DNA of 64,000 nt, taken from positions 2,399,871 to 2,463,870 of the forward strand of contig JARUPZ010000030.1 in NCBI GenBank assembly GCA_031213475.1, written 5' to 3'. How positions within the stretch are numbered: position 1 is the first letter of the stretch; every line of letters starts with the position of its first letter. A program made the position numbers and the translations under genes. The DNA comes from Nereocystis luetkeana. Its lineage: Eukaryota; Sar; Phaeophyceae; Laminariales; Laminariaceae. The notes under the pieces are model-generated. The model had not been told where the DNA came from. It ran no database searches and was given only the letters and a program-made list of their open reading frames with translations. Positions 13,476-25,260 of the stretch are shown one piece after another.

Positions 13476-14383
13476 GGGTATTGGTCGGTGTCAAAGATAC
13501 GGTGTTCTGTTCCCCCGAGGATATATGATATGTACAGGCTGGCTACAAACGAAACGCCTCAAATTGCGCTTGCTACGAATGCCGCATGCAGCAGTCACTC
13601 GTTTGTCACGTACTGTATCTGGTATCATACTGACTGTAATTAACTTCAGAAGAGGGTGGTATACTCGTAGTCTGTTGGTCTTTTGGTCGTGGCTTTGGGT
13701 TGGCACCAGCAACCCGAGCAGTATCCTGCCCAACCACAGGCCTTCAAATGGGTCAACAGTAGTAGCCAGACGCTTCCGTAGGAAAACACCACAAATAGGT
13801 TTAGCTTTGTTACTTGAACGGACCGGTTCTGCTGTAGGTATCCTAAGTAAGGCAGTCTGCTAAAGCAATGTACGCATACATTCGAAGATTGGACTGCGTA
13901 GGATTAGTATCACGTAATTTGTTTCGTAAAAACTGACTTACTGGTGCATACTGGAACCGAGGAAAAAACAAACTGCCGAAAATTACACAGTTTCGCCCCC
14001 AAAAGCTCAGACGCTTCCGCGTTTTTTTTGTCGAAAATAGACCCTGAAGCTCGGCGCGCATCTTCTGCTCCATTTTGGTAAGGCCATGACGGAGGGGGGT
14101 AGAAGCTTTGTTATGGATTGCCGAAATAAATTTGGCGTCCCAGTTAGCCCAACATTCAGAGCTATCTCACGAACTGGCATTCAACAAACCAAACTGCCTC
14201 CGCTCCATGAACCCCTCGGCATTCAAGTGCACTGAAAACCTGTGCGAAGTGTCAGGGTCTGGCTAAAACAAAAGCGTGTGAACTTCTGGAGTTTTTTTTT
14301 TTTTTTTTACATGATCCCTGAACCAGCTCGCATCATATACTGTAGGAGCAGATGCCCCCGCCTGATGGACCAAAGCAACTCAG

Positions 14384-14653
14384 ACTTGAAGCTTCCCTCC
14401 ACCCCAACCTCCTGGCCGCCTCTCTCCTGCCATGCTTCGTGCACACAATCGTTTACTGCTACTACTGCTGCAGTACAAGTACTCAGGGGGAGATTTTGGA
14501 AAGCAGTACGACCCGCTGGGAAAATGCAACGAAGAATCTCCCCACCCGGAAGATGTTGATAATGCGGTGTTGTACTACGGGGGCTTCAAAGATGTGTTTG
14601 GCGAGCGCGCCATGAACTTCGCGGACAAGAACAGAGAAACCCTGACCAACGAG
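14384..14653 (+). pseudogene. left-arm linker/WSC exon, frameshifted
   Basis: The second half is open: YKYSGGDFGKQYDPLGKC, then YYGGFKDVFGER and ETLTNE, the start of a WSC domain. Upstream, KLPSTP lies in another frame because about 2 bp are missing relative to the right arm. A WSC Cys is also changed (YGGF against FGCF). Confidence 0.65.
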
Positions 14654-14991
14654 GTAGTGAGCGTTGGGAATAGGGAGTCACTTACATTGTTATGGCGTTA
14701 CTCGTTTTCTGGGGTTGGGGAGAGGACGGAAAAGTCTCGAGCTGGGATAGATGCTACCGATAGGGTATACGTGTGGCCATGACTGTTCCTAAGAGGGTAG
14801 TCGTTACTGTTTCACTGAAGTATGTGTTTCAGCCCGTGGTTTGCTTGCGATGACGATGTCCTGGGTCCCGCTCTCCGCACTGACTTGCTAGTGAAGCAGT
14901 TCCGATATACCCCCTCCTGCTCGATACCACGGTTTTCTTGTTTGATGCGTCCTGTTGTCGGTGTGGCCTTTTTCTCGGCCTCTCGGTGCAG

Positions 14992-15056
14992 GCCTGTATC
15001 GCACGCTGCTAGAAGGACAGCAGAAACAAGTTCGCTGGAACGTACCACGGCAAAAC
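14992..15056 (+). pseudogene. left-arm WSC middle exon with TAG
   Basis: Encodes ACIARC, then TAG (15010-15012), then KDSRNKFAGTYHGK. It has the same length and donor (GTGAGT) as the right-arm exon at 31183-31119. Confidence 0.75.
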
Positions 15057-15869
15057 GTGAGTGTTTGGTTGTTTTATAGGCTCCCGCCGACATTTGTTGG
15101 GGAAAACCATACAATTAGGGTGGTCTCTGCCGTATTGCATGGCGAAATCACTTCGTTGTCTCTGGCCGGAACCATCTTCGTGCTAAAAAAAGACAAGGAG
15201 GGGGTAAGGGGCAAGGGCTGGAGAGGCCTGCTTATTTTTCCGTCTTCCAGTACTTGGAAACTGTCTGTCGACTCCTCAACGACCGGCGCCGACCTTTGTG
15301 TCATCCAAACTAAGTATTTTTTTGAGCTGTAGCCCCAACATATCGAAGAGGGCACATACGACGAAATAACGGGCCCGCTCCTGTAGTCGCAGAACCATTC
15401 ACGGGACAGACCGATTGCAATACGAAACATGAAACAGGGCGGACACCACCCTAATGCGTGTATCTGCACTTGGAAATGTTCGTGTGAGCTGTAGGAGGTG
15501 TTTGTATATGTGTCGGAAGTCATCCTAACTCTTCGTCATTCCAGCGTTCACACTGCCAGCCGCTGGTCGCAGACACATGCGCGCCAACCAGCCTGTGCCG
15601 GTCGAAGCTTGGCCGACACCCCTAGAGCACGGACAGCGTTACGTCAAACACCTGCCCCGGGCCGTTTTTTATCATTCGCGAAGCTGTATTCATAAACCGC
15701 TAAGTAGAAAGCCGCACGTACCGCACATATCTACTGTACCTCTCAACCGCCTGTTTGACGTGTGATGCTACTGCATGAACAATCTCGCATCGTGACTGCT
15801 AATAATAGTCACTCGTCTTCATGTGTGTTTTCCTGCTAACATATTCCCCCCGAACGACTTTGCAGATAG

Positions 15870-16002
15870 ATGCCGGTGTTCCAGGGTTGACTGGAAGGTG
15901 GAACGGCACGGAGAGAGCCACGACTGCACGTCCGAGTGCCCCGGCGATTCCTCGACGTTCTGCGGTGGGAAACTGGCTGTTTCATCGTGGCGGTTGGTGT
16001 AG
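15870..16002 (+). pseudogene. left-arm last WSC exon
   Basis: Open to the terminal TAG. Encodes CRCSRVDWKVERHGES, DCTSECPGDSSTFCGG and KLAVSSWRLV. The acceptor is probably GATAG at 15865-15869, since the nearer CAG would shift the frame. Confidence 0.7.
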
Positions 16003-16309
16003 TTGGTTGATGATGTGAAACAAGGACAGCACGCACTGATGAACAAGAGAGAGGCCCCAGAGAGAGGGAGGGCGGGGGCGGGCATACATAGATATAAGAG
16101 GAGAGAGAGGAGGATGACCAATGCAGTTCCTGGGGCCAAGGGTCGAGTGCACGTAGCGTTCTTTGCACGTGGTCGTCGATATTTTGTCGCGGGTGTGTTA
16201 CGCCACTTACTTGCAGTAGCTTGTGCCTTTAGCAGATATTGTGACGCCGGTTGTCGTTGTACTGCACCCGTGTCGTGTCACGAGACCACGGGCAATATCA
16301 CAATAATAG

Positions 16310-17080
16310 GGGAATGAGGGACAACTTAAGGCGTTAATTCGAAACATCAGGTAGTTTTCTAATAGAAGAGTGTGTGTGTAGTCTACTCATATTTGACGCG
16401 GGGATGACCTCGGCCACACTCAACATCAAGAACCGTGTGTAAGGGTTCGCGTGCTAGCTGTACAAAGGATGCATTTTTTTTAAAGAAGACAATCATGTGA
16501 TACCGGGCATCATTGGAATAATAACATGGGGTACGGGAGCAATGAACCCATACACTATTTTGAGTAGTTATATATTTGGATTGCAGTAGTAGCGGACGGT
16601 CTAGAGCTGGGTAGCTGGCCAAAACGTTCACCCGGATGGGTGGTTTCTGCGAACGGGGCATATCGGGCACCTTGTTCGCACTGAGATTAGTTGCTCCCAT
16701 TTATCACGAGCTCGTGCCCCAACTTGTTCCAGTTGTTAGACTACAATATTATTCGTTTTGGACGCGAGGTGAGAGGCAGAAACCCATACGTTTTATTTAA
16801 GGTTGACAGCGTGTCGCTATCGCGTTTTGCTGTGGACCGTGTTTTCAGTTCGAGCTCGTCGTATTTTTGATAGATAGGTGCACTGGCGGGTTGACCATAT
16901 GTATTGTACTGTTGTCGTAGAATCTTCAAGAGGTTTCATTTTCTTTCTGTTCATTGTGTTCGGTGAATGTAGCACGCTGAGATCCGCTCATAGGCTTGTG
17001 CTCGCTTCCTGCTCAAGCGATGTGTTTTCTCTGCCTTAACATGTTTTAGTTGTGTACGCAATATGTATACGTGTCCTCTG
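16310..17080. other. no feature recognised between the left pseudogene and the gypsy relic
   Basis: No ORF with family resemblance, no repeat and no RNA gene is visible in this stretch. Confidence 0.5.
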
Positions 17081-17089
17081 TGATTAAGC

Positions 17090-17800
17090 CACCGTGTGTG
17101 GCGTGAAGGCTAACGCCCGAGGGGGGGGACGTGGTTAGACCCAGGAAAGTGGTGCCGGTTCGAGCCGAGTTTGGCCTTGTTGACAGGGGAAGATTGAAAC
17201 TATTTCGGAAGAGCTTGAAGACAGCCCGGACGTTGTCAAAGTGCGTAGGAGGTCGAAGTAGGGATTAGAGACGACGACGTCGTCGAGGTACGCGGCAACC
17301 TGGTTCCAGGTATATTATTGGCCCATGCATGACATCGACAAAGCAAACCGATACCTTCGGCACAAACTACCCGCTCGAAGACGAAGGCCCATCGTCGAGA
17401 GCAACAGACCGACCTGTGTCCAGTCTCAAGAAAAGTTAGGATTGTGTTCATCGTATATCCGTTCTTGGTTTTCAAGCGCGATTTGGACAGCTGTGAAGTG
17501 AACTTTGTCAGTTTGGTCGACACCTGTATGTCGGATCAGCAAAAGCAAAAGGCCCCATAATCGTGTTGTCATGACGTCAGAAGATACCGTTCTGCGACGG
17601 TGGTGGTAATCTTCTTCGGGCTTCTTGTTTGAAACACTTGGGGGGGACATTTCGCGGTGGCTCTCGGCGTGTCCAGCGGCACTAAAAGCCAGTGCACTAG
17701 GTGCCAACCTTTGTTTTTTGCTGTCGCAGTTGCTGCCATCGCGGCTTTCCGTTCAAGCCCTCCCAGTCAAGACCTACTGTAGTAGTAAGCGGTATCACGG
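17090..17800 (-). pseudogene. Ty3/gypsy reverse transcriptase fragment (left arm)
   Basis: On the minus strand, WNQVAAYLDDVVV (YLDD codons at 17290-17279) is followed, after a frame change, by HFDNVRAVFKLF and TFLGL, the usual order past the RT active site. An upstream segment reads VHFTAVQIALENQERIYDEH. It mirrors the fragment at 28150-28762. Confidence 0.75.
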
Positions 17801-17809
17801 AAGGAAGGC

Positions 17810-19560
17810 CACGAGTGTACTGACGTTCTGCTTCAACTAATGCCCGATGCACAGCGCGAATGACCCCGAAAAACATCGCCCTTCGATTTAAAACGTGGCA
17901 TACAGACGTATGACGTGCCAGTATTCAAAGCCATACAGCGAGAAGAAGACACACCTCCGCGGTGCACTCCTTGAACGCATCTCCTCGGTTTGTTTCACTA
18001 TTTCATAACAGCACGGCATTGAGAGGGAAATCTCTGCGGCAGGCATACGAGGCGTGCACCTCTTGATAATATCTACGGCACGACGTGAACAAGAGACGTG
18101 ATGCGGAAGTTGCTGTTACCTGCCTGCTGGAGTCGCCGCAGGCGAAACACTATCGCCATTATTATTATCTCAGTGAATCCAGCGGGAAGGGGCTTAGACT
18201 GGAAGTTGTTCATTCCGCACGTTCGTATCGACGCATGCTGCATACGCTACAGGTAACACCTACTGCTGTACTGCATGTATATACTCGTCGTATATGCCAG
18301 GTGTTTGGTGTGAGGCTCTGCTCTAGAGTACCTCCATACCTCTCTCCCGCCTGCCCACTTCGATAAAATTAGTAACCAATAACCCCGATGCAGGAGAGAT
18401 CGAAGGAATAATCACATTGGACAACCTACACCAATATCCGAATGTTCTGGGTAGCTCCTAGACGAAACCCTTAAAAACAAACGGTCAGCATCCTAGCTAT
18501 ATTAATGTAAAAACCCCCACGGATAAAGAATACTACCTGGTACACAGCTGTAGATGTGCGCATTGGAATTAAAACATGTTCCTGGGTCGTATTGGTCGAA
18601 GAGCCCCGTCACTGATAAATCGATGTATTCAAAAGTTCCGCCGCAACTATACACCCGTAATACCAAGGGGTACCTGTCTGGTAAGCTTAGTTCTGGCATG
18701 CAGGGCTATCAGTCATGCCCTTTGTCTGGGGGTTGTGCTTCCAAATTTTGAGCCAAAACAATCATCACCGACCTGGTCCCTTGCCCACCGAGAAGCCCCC
18801 AAACATATCTCTGAATCCGATCCGTATTTTGCTCCAGCAATCATTTGCAGATACCGCGCCTGGATATCGCCTGCACGATATCATTAATATATATATGCAC
18901 ATTTTATAGACGTCGGTCGTTGGAGTGAAGTACACGTACCCGAGGACGTTCAACTTTGAGGGGCCTCAGCAACCAAAAGTACTACCCCTCGCCAACTTCG
19001 AAAAAACGGCGTATTTACCTCCCTGTGTCTCCATATACACATTTCTTTTAAGGAGACGCTAGAACCCTCAGGGATGCGTCGCCAAGTACCGGCGCGTAGG
19101 CGTTTCGGCAACATTACATACCAGGTGGGATATGAGTATGTGATTAGCAACCCAGATCCGTATTTCGTGGTTGTAGCATAGTCGATGCAAATAGTCGGTA
19201 GTCCTTTTAGCCCTTTTTGGCACAAGTTTGGGCCCAATAACTTTCTACCCATCATAGAAACGTATGTTTTCCTCCCTTAGAATCTTCGACGGGCTCCCTA
19301 AGAGATACCAGGTATGCCCTCTAACTGGAGAACAGCAGTCTTATTGTCTTATAGTGAAGGGGTTTTCCTCGTCGGGGATGTAGCCTATCGGGGATGCGCA
19401 TCACGTGCATGCGTATCAGCAGAAGCATCATGTGGAGCATTCCCTCTGTGTTCGATTTCAGTAACACAGCAAGATTGCACGTGCATGTATGTGCGCTCAT
19501 GACATGCATGTGTTGAGATATAGCGCAGTATGCTATAGGATACGTCTAGTAGACGTACAT
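17810..19560. other. spacer sequence, no supported gene
   Basis: Short ORFs only. A segment near 18390-18460 encodes GEIEGIITLDNLHQYPNVLG before a stop and could be a lone exon, but no splice partner is identifiable. Confidence 0.4.
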
Positions 19561-19593
19561 ACTGTTCTCTAGTCCGTTTAAGTAGAAAAACGT

Positions 19594-19677
19594 TTCTAGA
19601 ACTTTCTAGAATCGGTGGAATAGTTCCAGAAGCTCTAAAACTTGTGGAATATATTTCCAGAAGCGGCAGTCGCTTAG
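19594..19677. promoter_or_regulatory. heat-shock-element-like GAA/TTC cluster 2
   Basis: TTCtaGAActTTCtaGAA is a perfect four-unit array, then TTCcaGAA twice. It lies about 320-400 bp before the putative copia primer-binding site, where an LTR promoter could be. Confidence 0.35.
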
Positions 19678-19993
19678 GCAAAGGAGTATATTTGGTTATG
19701 GAACGTTTCCAGACTAGTCTTGAGGTGTTCTAGACGTCTTCATTGGAAAGGTGGGCAGTGCGCACCCTCGCCCCCCCTTTGAGCTCACTCCACTTATACA
19801 CCATCAAACCGGACTTGGGAGTCAGCCAGTAATCAAGTTCCTTTTTTTGTTTCTTCGTTCCGAGGCACACACCAATTTGTGACCACACTCGTAGCGTGAC
19901 CTCTGCGTGTAGGCTGCGGTACCGAGCACAGTCTACGAAGCGACCGCAGCACACAGCGCACACTCGCTGCTGTTGAGACGCTTTTTTTCGACA

Positions 19994-20008
19994 GGTTATG
20001 AGCCTCGG
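19994..20008 (+). other. possible primer-binding site of the copia element
   Basis: GGTTATGAGCCTCGG follows a TTCGACA end and loosely resembles the copia GGTATCAGAGCC site. If so, a 5' LTR would end at about 19993. No second LTR is visible, so this is weak. Confidence 0.25.
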
Positions 20009-20328
20009 ATAAACGCGTTTACATCGACTTCTGGTCAAGACGACGGATTCAGCTACTGGACCTCCCAGCTACACCGAAATTTGTGCTTTTCAAGAGCGGA
20101 GGAGAGACGGGCGGAGGATCGAGTTTCGGCTAGGAGATCTTCAAGAACATACGGTCGAAGCCAGGACAGACGAGTTCGACTATGGAAGGCACAAGTAGGC
20201 GGAGTGAGGTCTACAGGCCTTTCACACCTCACACCGAGTTGGATAGTGGAAGGATTGGGGCTGAATTTACCAACACTTTCACGGGCGCGGGCATCGAGAA
20301 AAGAACTGCTGCTGTATACACAGCAGGG

Positions 20329-20668
20329 ACGGTCCACACCGTAGTCCTTTATACCCAACCGCGAGGAAAGGGTAGCAGGAGAGGGGGCTGGAAAAGACGA
20401 GTTACAACCGTAGTCGTTTTTGAACAGGGAGCGAGGTCGAGACTGTCTGCACCGTAGTCCTATGTACCTGTCCGCGAGGAGAGGGTATACAGGAGCGGGG
20501 CCGGGGAAAGACGACCTACAACCGTAGCCCTTTCGAGCAGGAGCGGGGTCGAGACGGTCTGCACCGTAGTCCTACACACCCGTCCGCGAGAAGCGGGTAA
20601 ACAGGAGCGGGGCCGGGAAGATACGACGTACAACCGTAATCCTTTTGAGCCGGAGCGGGGTCGGGAAG
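20329..20668 (+). repeat. tandem repeat, three units of about 112-120 bp, in the copia leader
   Basis: Each unit carries CACCGTAGTCCT, then CGCGAGGA or CGCGAGAA, GGAGCGGGGCCGGG or a relative, and ACAACCGTAG. Units are roughly 20329-20448, 20449-20560 and 20561-20668. Confidence 0.85.
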
Positions 20669-20694
20669 CCTCGAGTTTACACCACGAGCAAAGG

Positions 20695-20881
20695 ACTTCT
20701 GCGACAGGAAGGACTGCTGCGACAGCAGGGAACATCAACAACATCAGCATCGTCTCGTACATCATACGGTAACGGGAGTGCATCGGAGGTCTTGGGGTAA
20801 CACCTCAAGCTAGTAACCCCTGCGACAGGAGGGACTGCTGCGACAGCAGGGAACACCACCTGCATCGTCCTGTACACCACA
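20695..20881 (+). repeat. duplicated CTGCGACAGGA block upstream of gag
   Basis: TGCGACAGGAAGGACTGCTG...GGGAACATC recurs as TGCGACAGGAGGGACTGCTG...GGGAACACC about 118 bp later. Confidence 0.8.
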
Positions 20882-20921
20882 AGGCAAGAGGAGCGCATCA
20901 CGACAAGAAATACACTTCAAA

Positions 20922-22845
20922 ATGGTTGATCACTCTCCCGGCGACAACGCCACCAACCTCGCCAACACCGTTCGAGGACTGAAGAAGTTCGACGGAAGGA
21001 ACCCAGCCGAGTTCAAAGGTTGGATGAAGACGTTTTGCGTCGTTCTGGGGGTTACGCGCAGAGACATTCTCCCGCTGCTTAAGGATTAACGTACGCCTGC
21101 TTAGGACAGCGATACTTACGCCGCCCACTGTAAGTCGAACGAGGACTTGTACGCCATACCATACCTACTAGTGGAACTAACGGCGGCTCTTTCGGTCCAA
21201 AAGCACGAGCACGACAACGAGCTCAGCGGAGACGGACAGGCGGCCGTCAGGGAACTGGATCTCGCCTACAACAAGGTGACGGATGAGATTATTCGAGCCA
21301 CCATGAAGGAGCTGGTCAGCACACCCATATAGCCTGGACAGAACCCGGACGACTACTTCAACCAGAAGCACCTCCTCCGACACAAGGCCGAGAAGATGGG
21401 GGAGACTCGGGCCGCTACTTCAAGGACATATCCGTCACGGGATTCACCGACGAGTACAAGGACGTGAAGATGATCATGTACCACGATCAAGACTTCCACG
21501 TCGACCAGATGCAGACCACGATGCGACACATGCTCCTGGACGAACAATCCCGCAAAGGATCCAAACGCGGTATCGCCGGCAAGGTCTTCGCCATGGCTAC
21601 AAGCACACAAGTGACCTGCTTCGAATGCGGCGAGAGCGGACACATCCGAAGGAACTGCCCCCGGAAGAAAAGCAAGGAGAGGACACAAAAGGCCAAGCCA
21701 GAAGGAGCTAGAAAGTGGTGTTCAGTCCACTTCACGACCAAACACTCCGACGAAGAATGCTACCAATACAGAGCGAAGCGGCCTGACAAATCTAACGGCA
21801 CGGGCAAGGCCTTCTCGGCGTGCGCGCACTGCACACACTGCTCTTCAGCCCGCGACAAGAAGGAGTCGGCCGCGGCGAAAAGAGCGAGCAGCACGAAAGC
21901 CGTTATCGATTACAGTGCGGACGGCGACGATTCAGACGAAGGATTCATGTACACCACCATTCACACCGGAACGAATGCCAAGGCCACCTCTGCGGGAACC
22001 ACTCTACCCGAAGACACCGGAGCAACGGAGACCATGCTCGACAACCGCTTCATCCCAGGCCTGAAGGCGATCATGCAGGAGTACAGGGACCTCGCGAAAC
22101 CGGAGGCCATAATGGTCGGCGGCAACCACGATCTGAAAGGGACAACCACCGGACTCGTCCACTGCACCGTCAAAGACAGCTGCGGAAAACAACAGACCGT
22201 GCACCTTCGAGGGTTAATCGTCCCCGGTTTGGGACGGCACGTTTTCTCGCCTACCTCGAAGATAAAAAGGGGGTCAGGCTTGTCATCGAGGGCGGCATCC
22301 CACACCTGGCGGCAGGTGACCACATCATACCGCTGGAGCAAAACCCGCGCCACTCAGGCATGTGCTCGTTGGACATCGAATTTCAAGCCTTCCCCAGGGA
22401 AAAGGGAGAACCCACGACAACAGCACTTCGCGCCTGCTCGGAGTACCGGGCATTCGGCAAGCCAGACATCGCACCGTGAGCCGATAGCCCAGATGTCGCA
22501 TTCGCCGCCACGATCGACGCGAACACCTGGCACGGGCGACTTGGACATCTCAACGTCCGGAGCTTGGACTTGTTGCGCAAGAAGGAGGGCAACGGAGTAG
22601 ACTTCACGGACCCAATGTCGCCTTGCGACGTTTGCGCCATCAGCAAGAACAGGCAGCATGCGCACCCGAAGAACACCACGCGCCAGACCACAGCACCCAT
22701 GCACATGGTACACACCGACAACATGGGGCAGGTCACTCCAACTGCAAAAGGGGGATTCCAGTACGTCGACAAGTTCACCGACACCTTCTCGCGGATGAAG
22801 GAAATCCACCTGGTCACGAGACCGTCCTTCTCGAAATTCGAATAG
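20922..22845 (+). pseudogene. Ty1/copia-type gag-protease-integrase remnant, 3'-truncated
   Basis: The gag frame starts at ATG 20922 (KFDGRNPAEFKGWMKTF), is broken by TAA (21087-21089) and TAG (21330-21332), then changes frame near 21400. A CCHC zinc knuckle (CFECGESGHIRRNC, 21617-21658) follows, then a protease-like DTGATE (about 22015). After another frame change comes a GAG-pre-integrase segment (WHGRLGHLN near 22535, CDVC near 22625) and the first integrase residues (HTDNMG). It ends at 22845; no reverse transcriptase or RNase H is present. Domain order PR-INT with no RT before it marks the copia group. Too broken to be active. Confidence 0.85.
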
Positions 22846-22847
22846 TT

Positions 22848-23436
22848 TGAAGACGCACCTTACACATTTTGTCCAACAGAAAGAGCTTCTCGTAGCAGGT
22901 GCCACCACTGCTACTGATGTACGACCTCTACAGAAGCAGAGCTTCTCAAGCAGCTAAACCGCAGCAGCAGTAGCAGTAGGACACACGAGGCCAGGGTTAG
23001 CGCCGCACCCTTGAACCCTTTCTACAATGGCTCGGTCTTGTCGTGTGTTTCCTGGTTCGGAACTCGAAATTCGGCGTAATTTGAAACAAACAATCTGCAC
23101 CTGACATGTTTTGTCCCACAGAGAGAGCTTCTCGTAGCAGGTGCCACCACTACTACTGATGTACAACACCTACAGCTGAGCTTTTCCAGCAGCAGACCGC
23201 AGCAGTAGTAGCAGTAGGGCCCTTGAACCCTTAGTAAGTGTATTCGATTTGGTGTTGTGTTTCCTGGTTCCGGACTACAACTAGTGATGATTTGAAGACG
23301 AACAATCTACAACCTCATGTGTAACCACTACTACTGCTTCTCGTAGGTAGGTGTCACCACTACTACTTACGGCTGTACAACATCTATAGTTGACCTTCTC
23401 CTGCTTCTCGGTTCCCTCGTCAGTAGGAGGGTGGGC
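22848..23436 (+). repeat. tandem repeat, 2.5-3 units of about 150-235 bp
   Basis: Units at about 22848-23082, 23083-23291 and 23292-23436 share GCTTCTCGTAG, GGTGCCACCACT, CAGCAGTAG and GTGTTTCCTGGTTC. They directly abut the broken 3' end of the copia remnant. Confidence 0.85.
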
Positions 23437-23439
23437 CTA

Positions 23440-24480
23440 ACAGCACCACCTGCAGCATGTCTTGGGGGCATGGCCCCAACGTTGCTGTGGACAGGCACAG
23501 TCTAGCTACGAGTACTCGTAGAGTTGGCGTTCGTTAAGTAGAAGTTCGAAGACGAAAACCGCTCTGATATTTTACCGTCATTGGTTCTGCTTTTTTTAAA
23601 CCTTGGCCCAGCCATATGCCTACACGCTTTGCCACACCGAGCTTGACCAAATGTGACCACCGGACCAGCGCGAAAATGCTTCGTTTGTGTGTGTGTGCGT
23701 GTACAGAGCACACCGGGACTGGAATTGGTGAGGTGTGCGTTGAGCGCGGGCGACAAACGTGGCCGAAACAAATGGTGAATCATGATGGCACACGCCCACA
23801 CACAAACACACAGACGCACACACAGAAACACTCAACACAAAGGCACCCTACTCTCGCATGCGAGCCGTTATGAAGAGGCTTTTTTCCCGAGAATAAAAAA
23901 GGCTCGTGCTTCCTGATCACGCGCCTTACTACAATAGCCGACCCCTGTTGGGCTTGTCGTCTGTACGGCCTCAAAAACAATCTCTACGTGCTTGTGGCGG
24001 AAGGCCAACGCAACGAGATCAACAGCAGCCCCCTCCCCCGCGGAATATATGCTACTTCCGCCGAAGCATACCTTGCTCGTTTTGCACGCCCCTGGTTGAA
24101 GAAGCGAAGATTTCGCCCAACCATGCCACAAACACACTATCACAACGCGAGATGTACCCCCATAACTCGGCGGCCCAGGCCCCATGAAAAAACCCAGGCC
24201 GTGTCCCCCCAATCCTTGCCCTTTGAATTACCAGGTATGACGGCGAGTTTAAACATTGGGGTACCCGCAGCAGCGTGTGACACCCTTCAGCACCCGTTAA
24301 GCCAACGGCGAAGGTACCAGCAACTCAATGCGCAAGCCGACTCGGTGAAACGTAACACGGAGGCTAGTTTACTGTTAGTAGCACCGACTTGGTGCCTTCA
24401 CCCTAACTATTTCGCCACAATCATTCGGTCGGGTCTGCATCTTGGATCTTCGATCAATATTTCCAAGGTTAGGTTCTGTA
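23440..24480. other. spacer with two overlapping unassigned ORFs
   Basis: A 176-codon frame (23988-24518, +) and a 114-codon frame (23868-24212, -) overlap. Neither resembles a known family and neither shows start context or splice support. Confidence 0.35.
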
Positions 24481-24499
24481 GGGTTTGTAGATTTAGGGT

Positions 24500-24815
24500 T
24501 AGGGTATGGGTGTCTTAAAGAACTTACAGAAGTTCCGGGTTAGGGTATAAAACCCTTACAGAACTCACAGACGTTCCGGGTATTGTGGCCCAGGCGTACA
24601 GAACTCACAGAAATTCCGTTCAGGTGTAAAAACGTTGTACCGGTACCCCGGGTATTGTGAAACCGGGCGTACAGAACTTACAGAACTTCCGGGTACGGGT
24701 GTAAAACCCTTACAGAACTCACAGAAGTTCCGGGTATTGTGGCACGGGCGTACGGAACTCACAGAAGTTCCAGGCCGGTATAAAATTGGTGAACCGGTAC
24801 CCCGGGTAAAATCTA
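24500..24815 (+). repeat. minisatellite, CAGAACTTACAGAAGTTCCGGGTA type, array 1
   Basis: About six degenerate units of 40-60 bp built from ACAGAACT(C/T)ACAG, AAGTTCCGGGTA and TTGTGGC(A/C)CGGGCGTAC. TTAGGGTTAGGGTATGGG precedes the array. Confidence 0.85.
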
Positions 24816-24949
24816 ATTTTACAAACAGCGGCATTGAGTCCCACCATCTAGGTTGTCGAATAAGAACAGGCTGATACTAATCTACAGCAGTAGCGCAGCT
24901 GCAGCAAGAACAGCAGCCCCCCCCCCACCCAGACTTCGTGGGCCCTCGT

Positions 24950-25260
24950 CCATGCCCATATCTTGAGTGGTTGATGCCGCAGGATTGTTTAGCACGTCAA
25001 AGGCGGCTTCGGCCGCCACCAAGTCAGCGTCCCTCCCGGTGAACCGCGTTGGGAGTCATGCCCGAATATCCTTCCCAGCCATCATGGGGATGGCCCCGTA
25101 ATCGGCGATGTGCTCGAAGTTGGCCTAGAGGAACATCACCATTTCCACCCAGTACGTGTAGATGCGACACCGGTTTGGAACGAGGAGGTTACCGCAAGCA
25201 CTGAAATCGCGCTCAACCGTCGGTGTATCAGCGTGCGTTGCTGCTTCAGATTTTTTGTAT
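24950..25260 (-). pseudogene. hAT transposase C-terminal dimerisation domain remnant
   Basis: VERDFSACGNLLVPNRCRIY then WVEMVMFL, stop, ANFEHI. The pattern ERxFSxxGxL...R...VE...FL..N is the hAT dimerisation domain. Two in-frame stops follow. It lies between two related minisatellite arrays. Confidence 0.7.

Larger units (their letters stand above)
1299..16002 (+). pseudogene. beta-helix/WSC gene, left-arm copy, degraded
   Basis: Inverted paralogue of the right-arm gene. Exon remnants: 1299-1412, 5979-6056, 6886-7020, 7957-8053, 8451-8624, 9638-9724, 10596-10699, 11005-11095, 11814-11935, 12546-12662, about 14384-14653, 14992-15056, 15870-16002. All except the linker exon match their partners in length. 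Damage seen directly: the aligned start codon is CTG (1299-1301); the last codon of exon 1 is TAG (1410-1412) where the partner has CAG; exon 5 carries TGA (8504-8506) and TAG (8549-8551); the acceptor before 12546 is AC instead of AG; the linker exon has lost 2 bp near 14395-14410; the WSC exon has TAG at 15010-15012. Intron 8 holds a SINE that the partner lacks. The last exon still encodes ECPGDSSTFCGG and ends in TAG at 16000-16002. An upstream ATG (1059) could replace the lost start, but the stops remain. Confidence 0.8.

Noticed and set aside
15540-15765. ORF matching 30180-30378, considered as an extra WSC exon
   Set aside because: The preceding WSC exon joins the last exon in phase to give the SCRCS signature; no consistent donor was found for this segment.
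23620-23838. CA/GT-rich ORFs near 23.7 kb
   Set aside because: They are translations of imperfect dinucleotide repeats.
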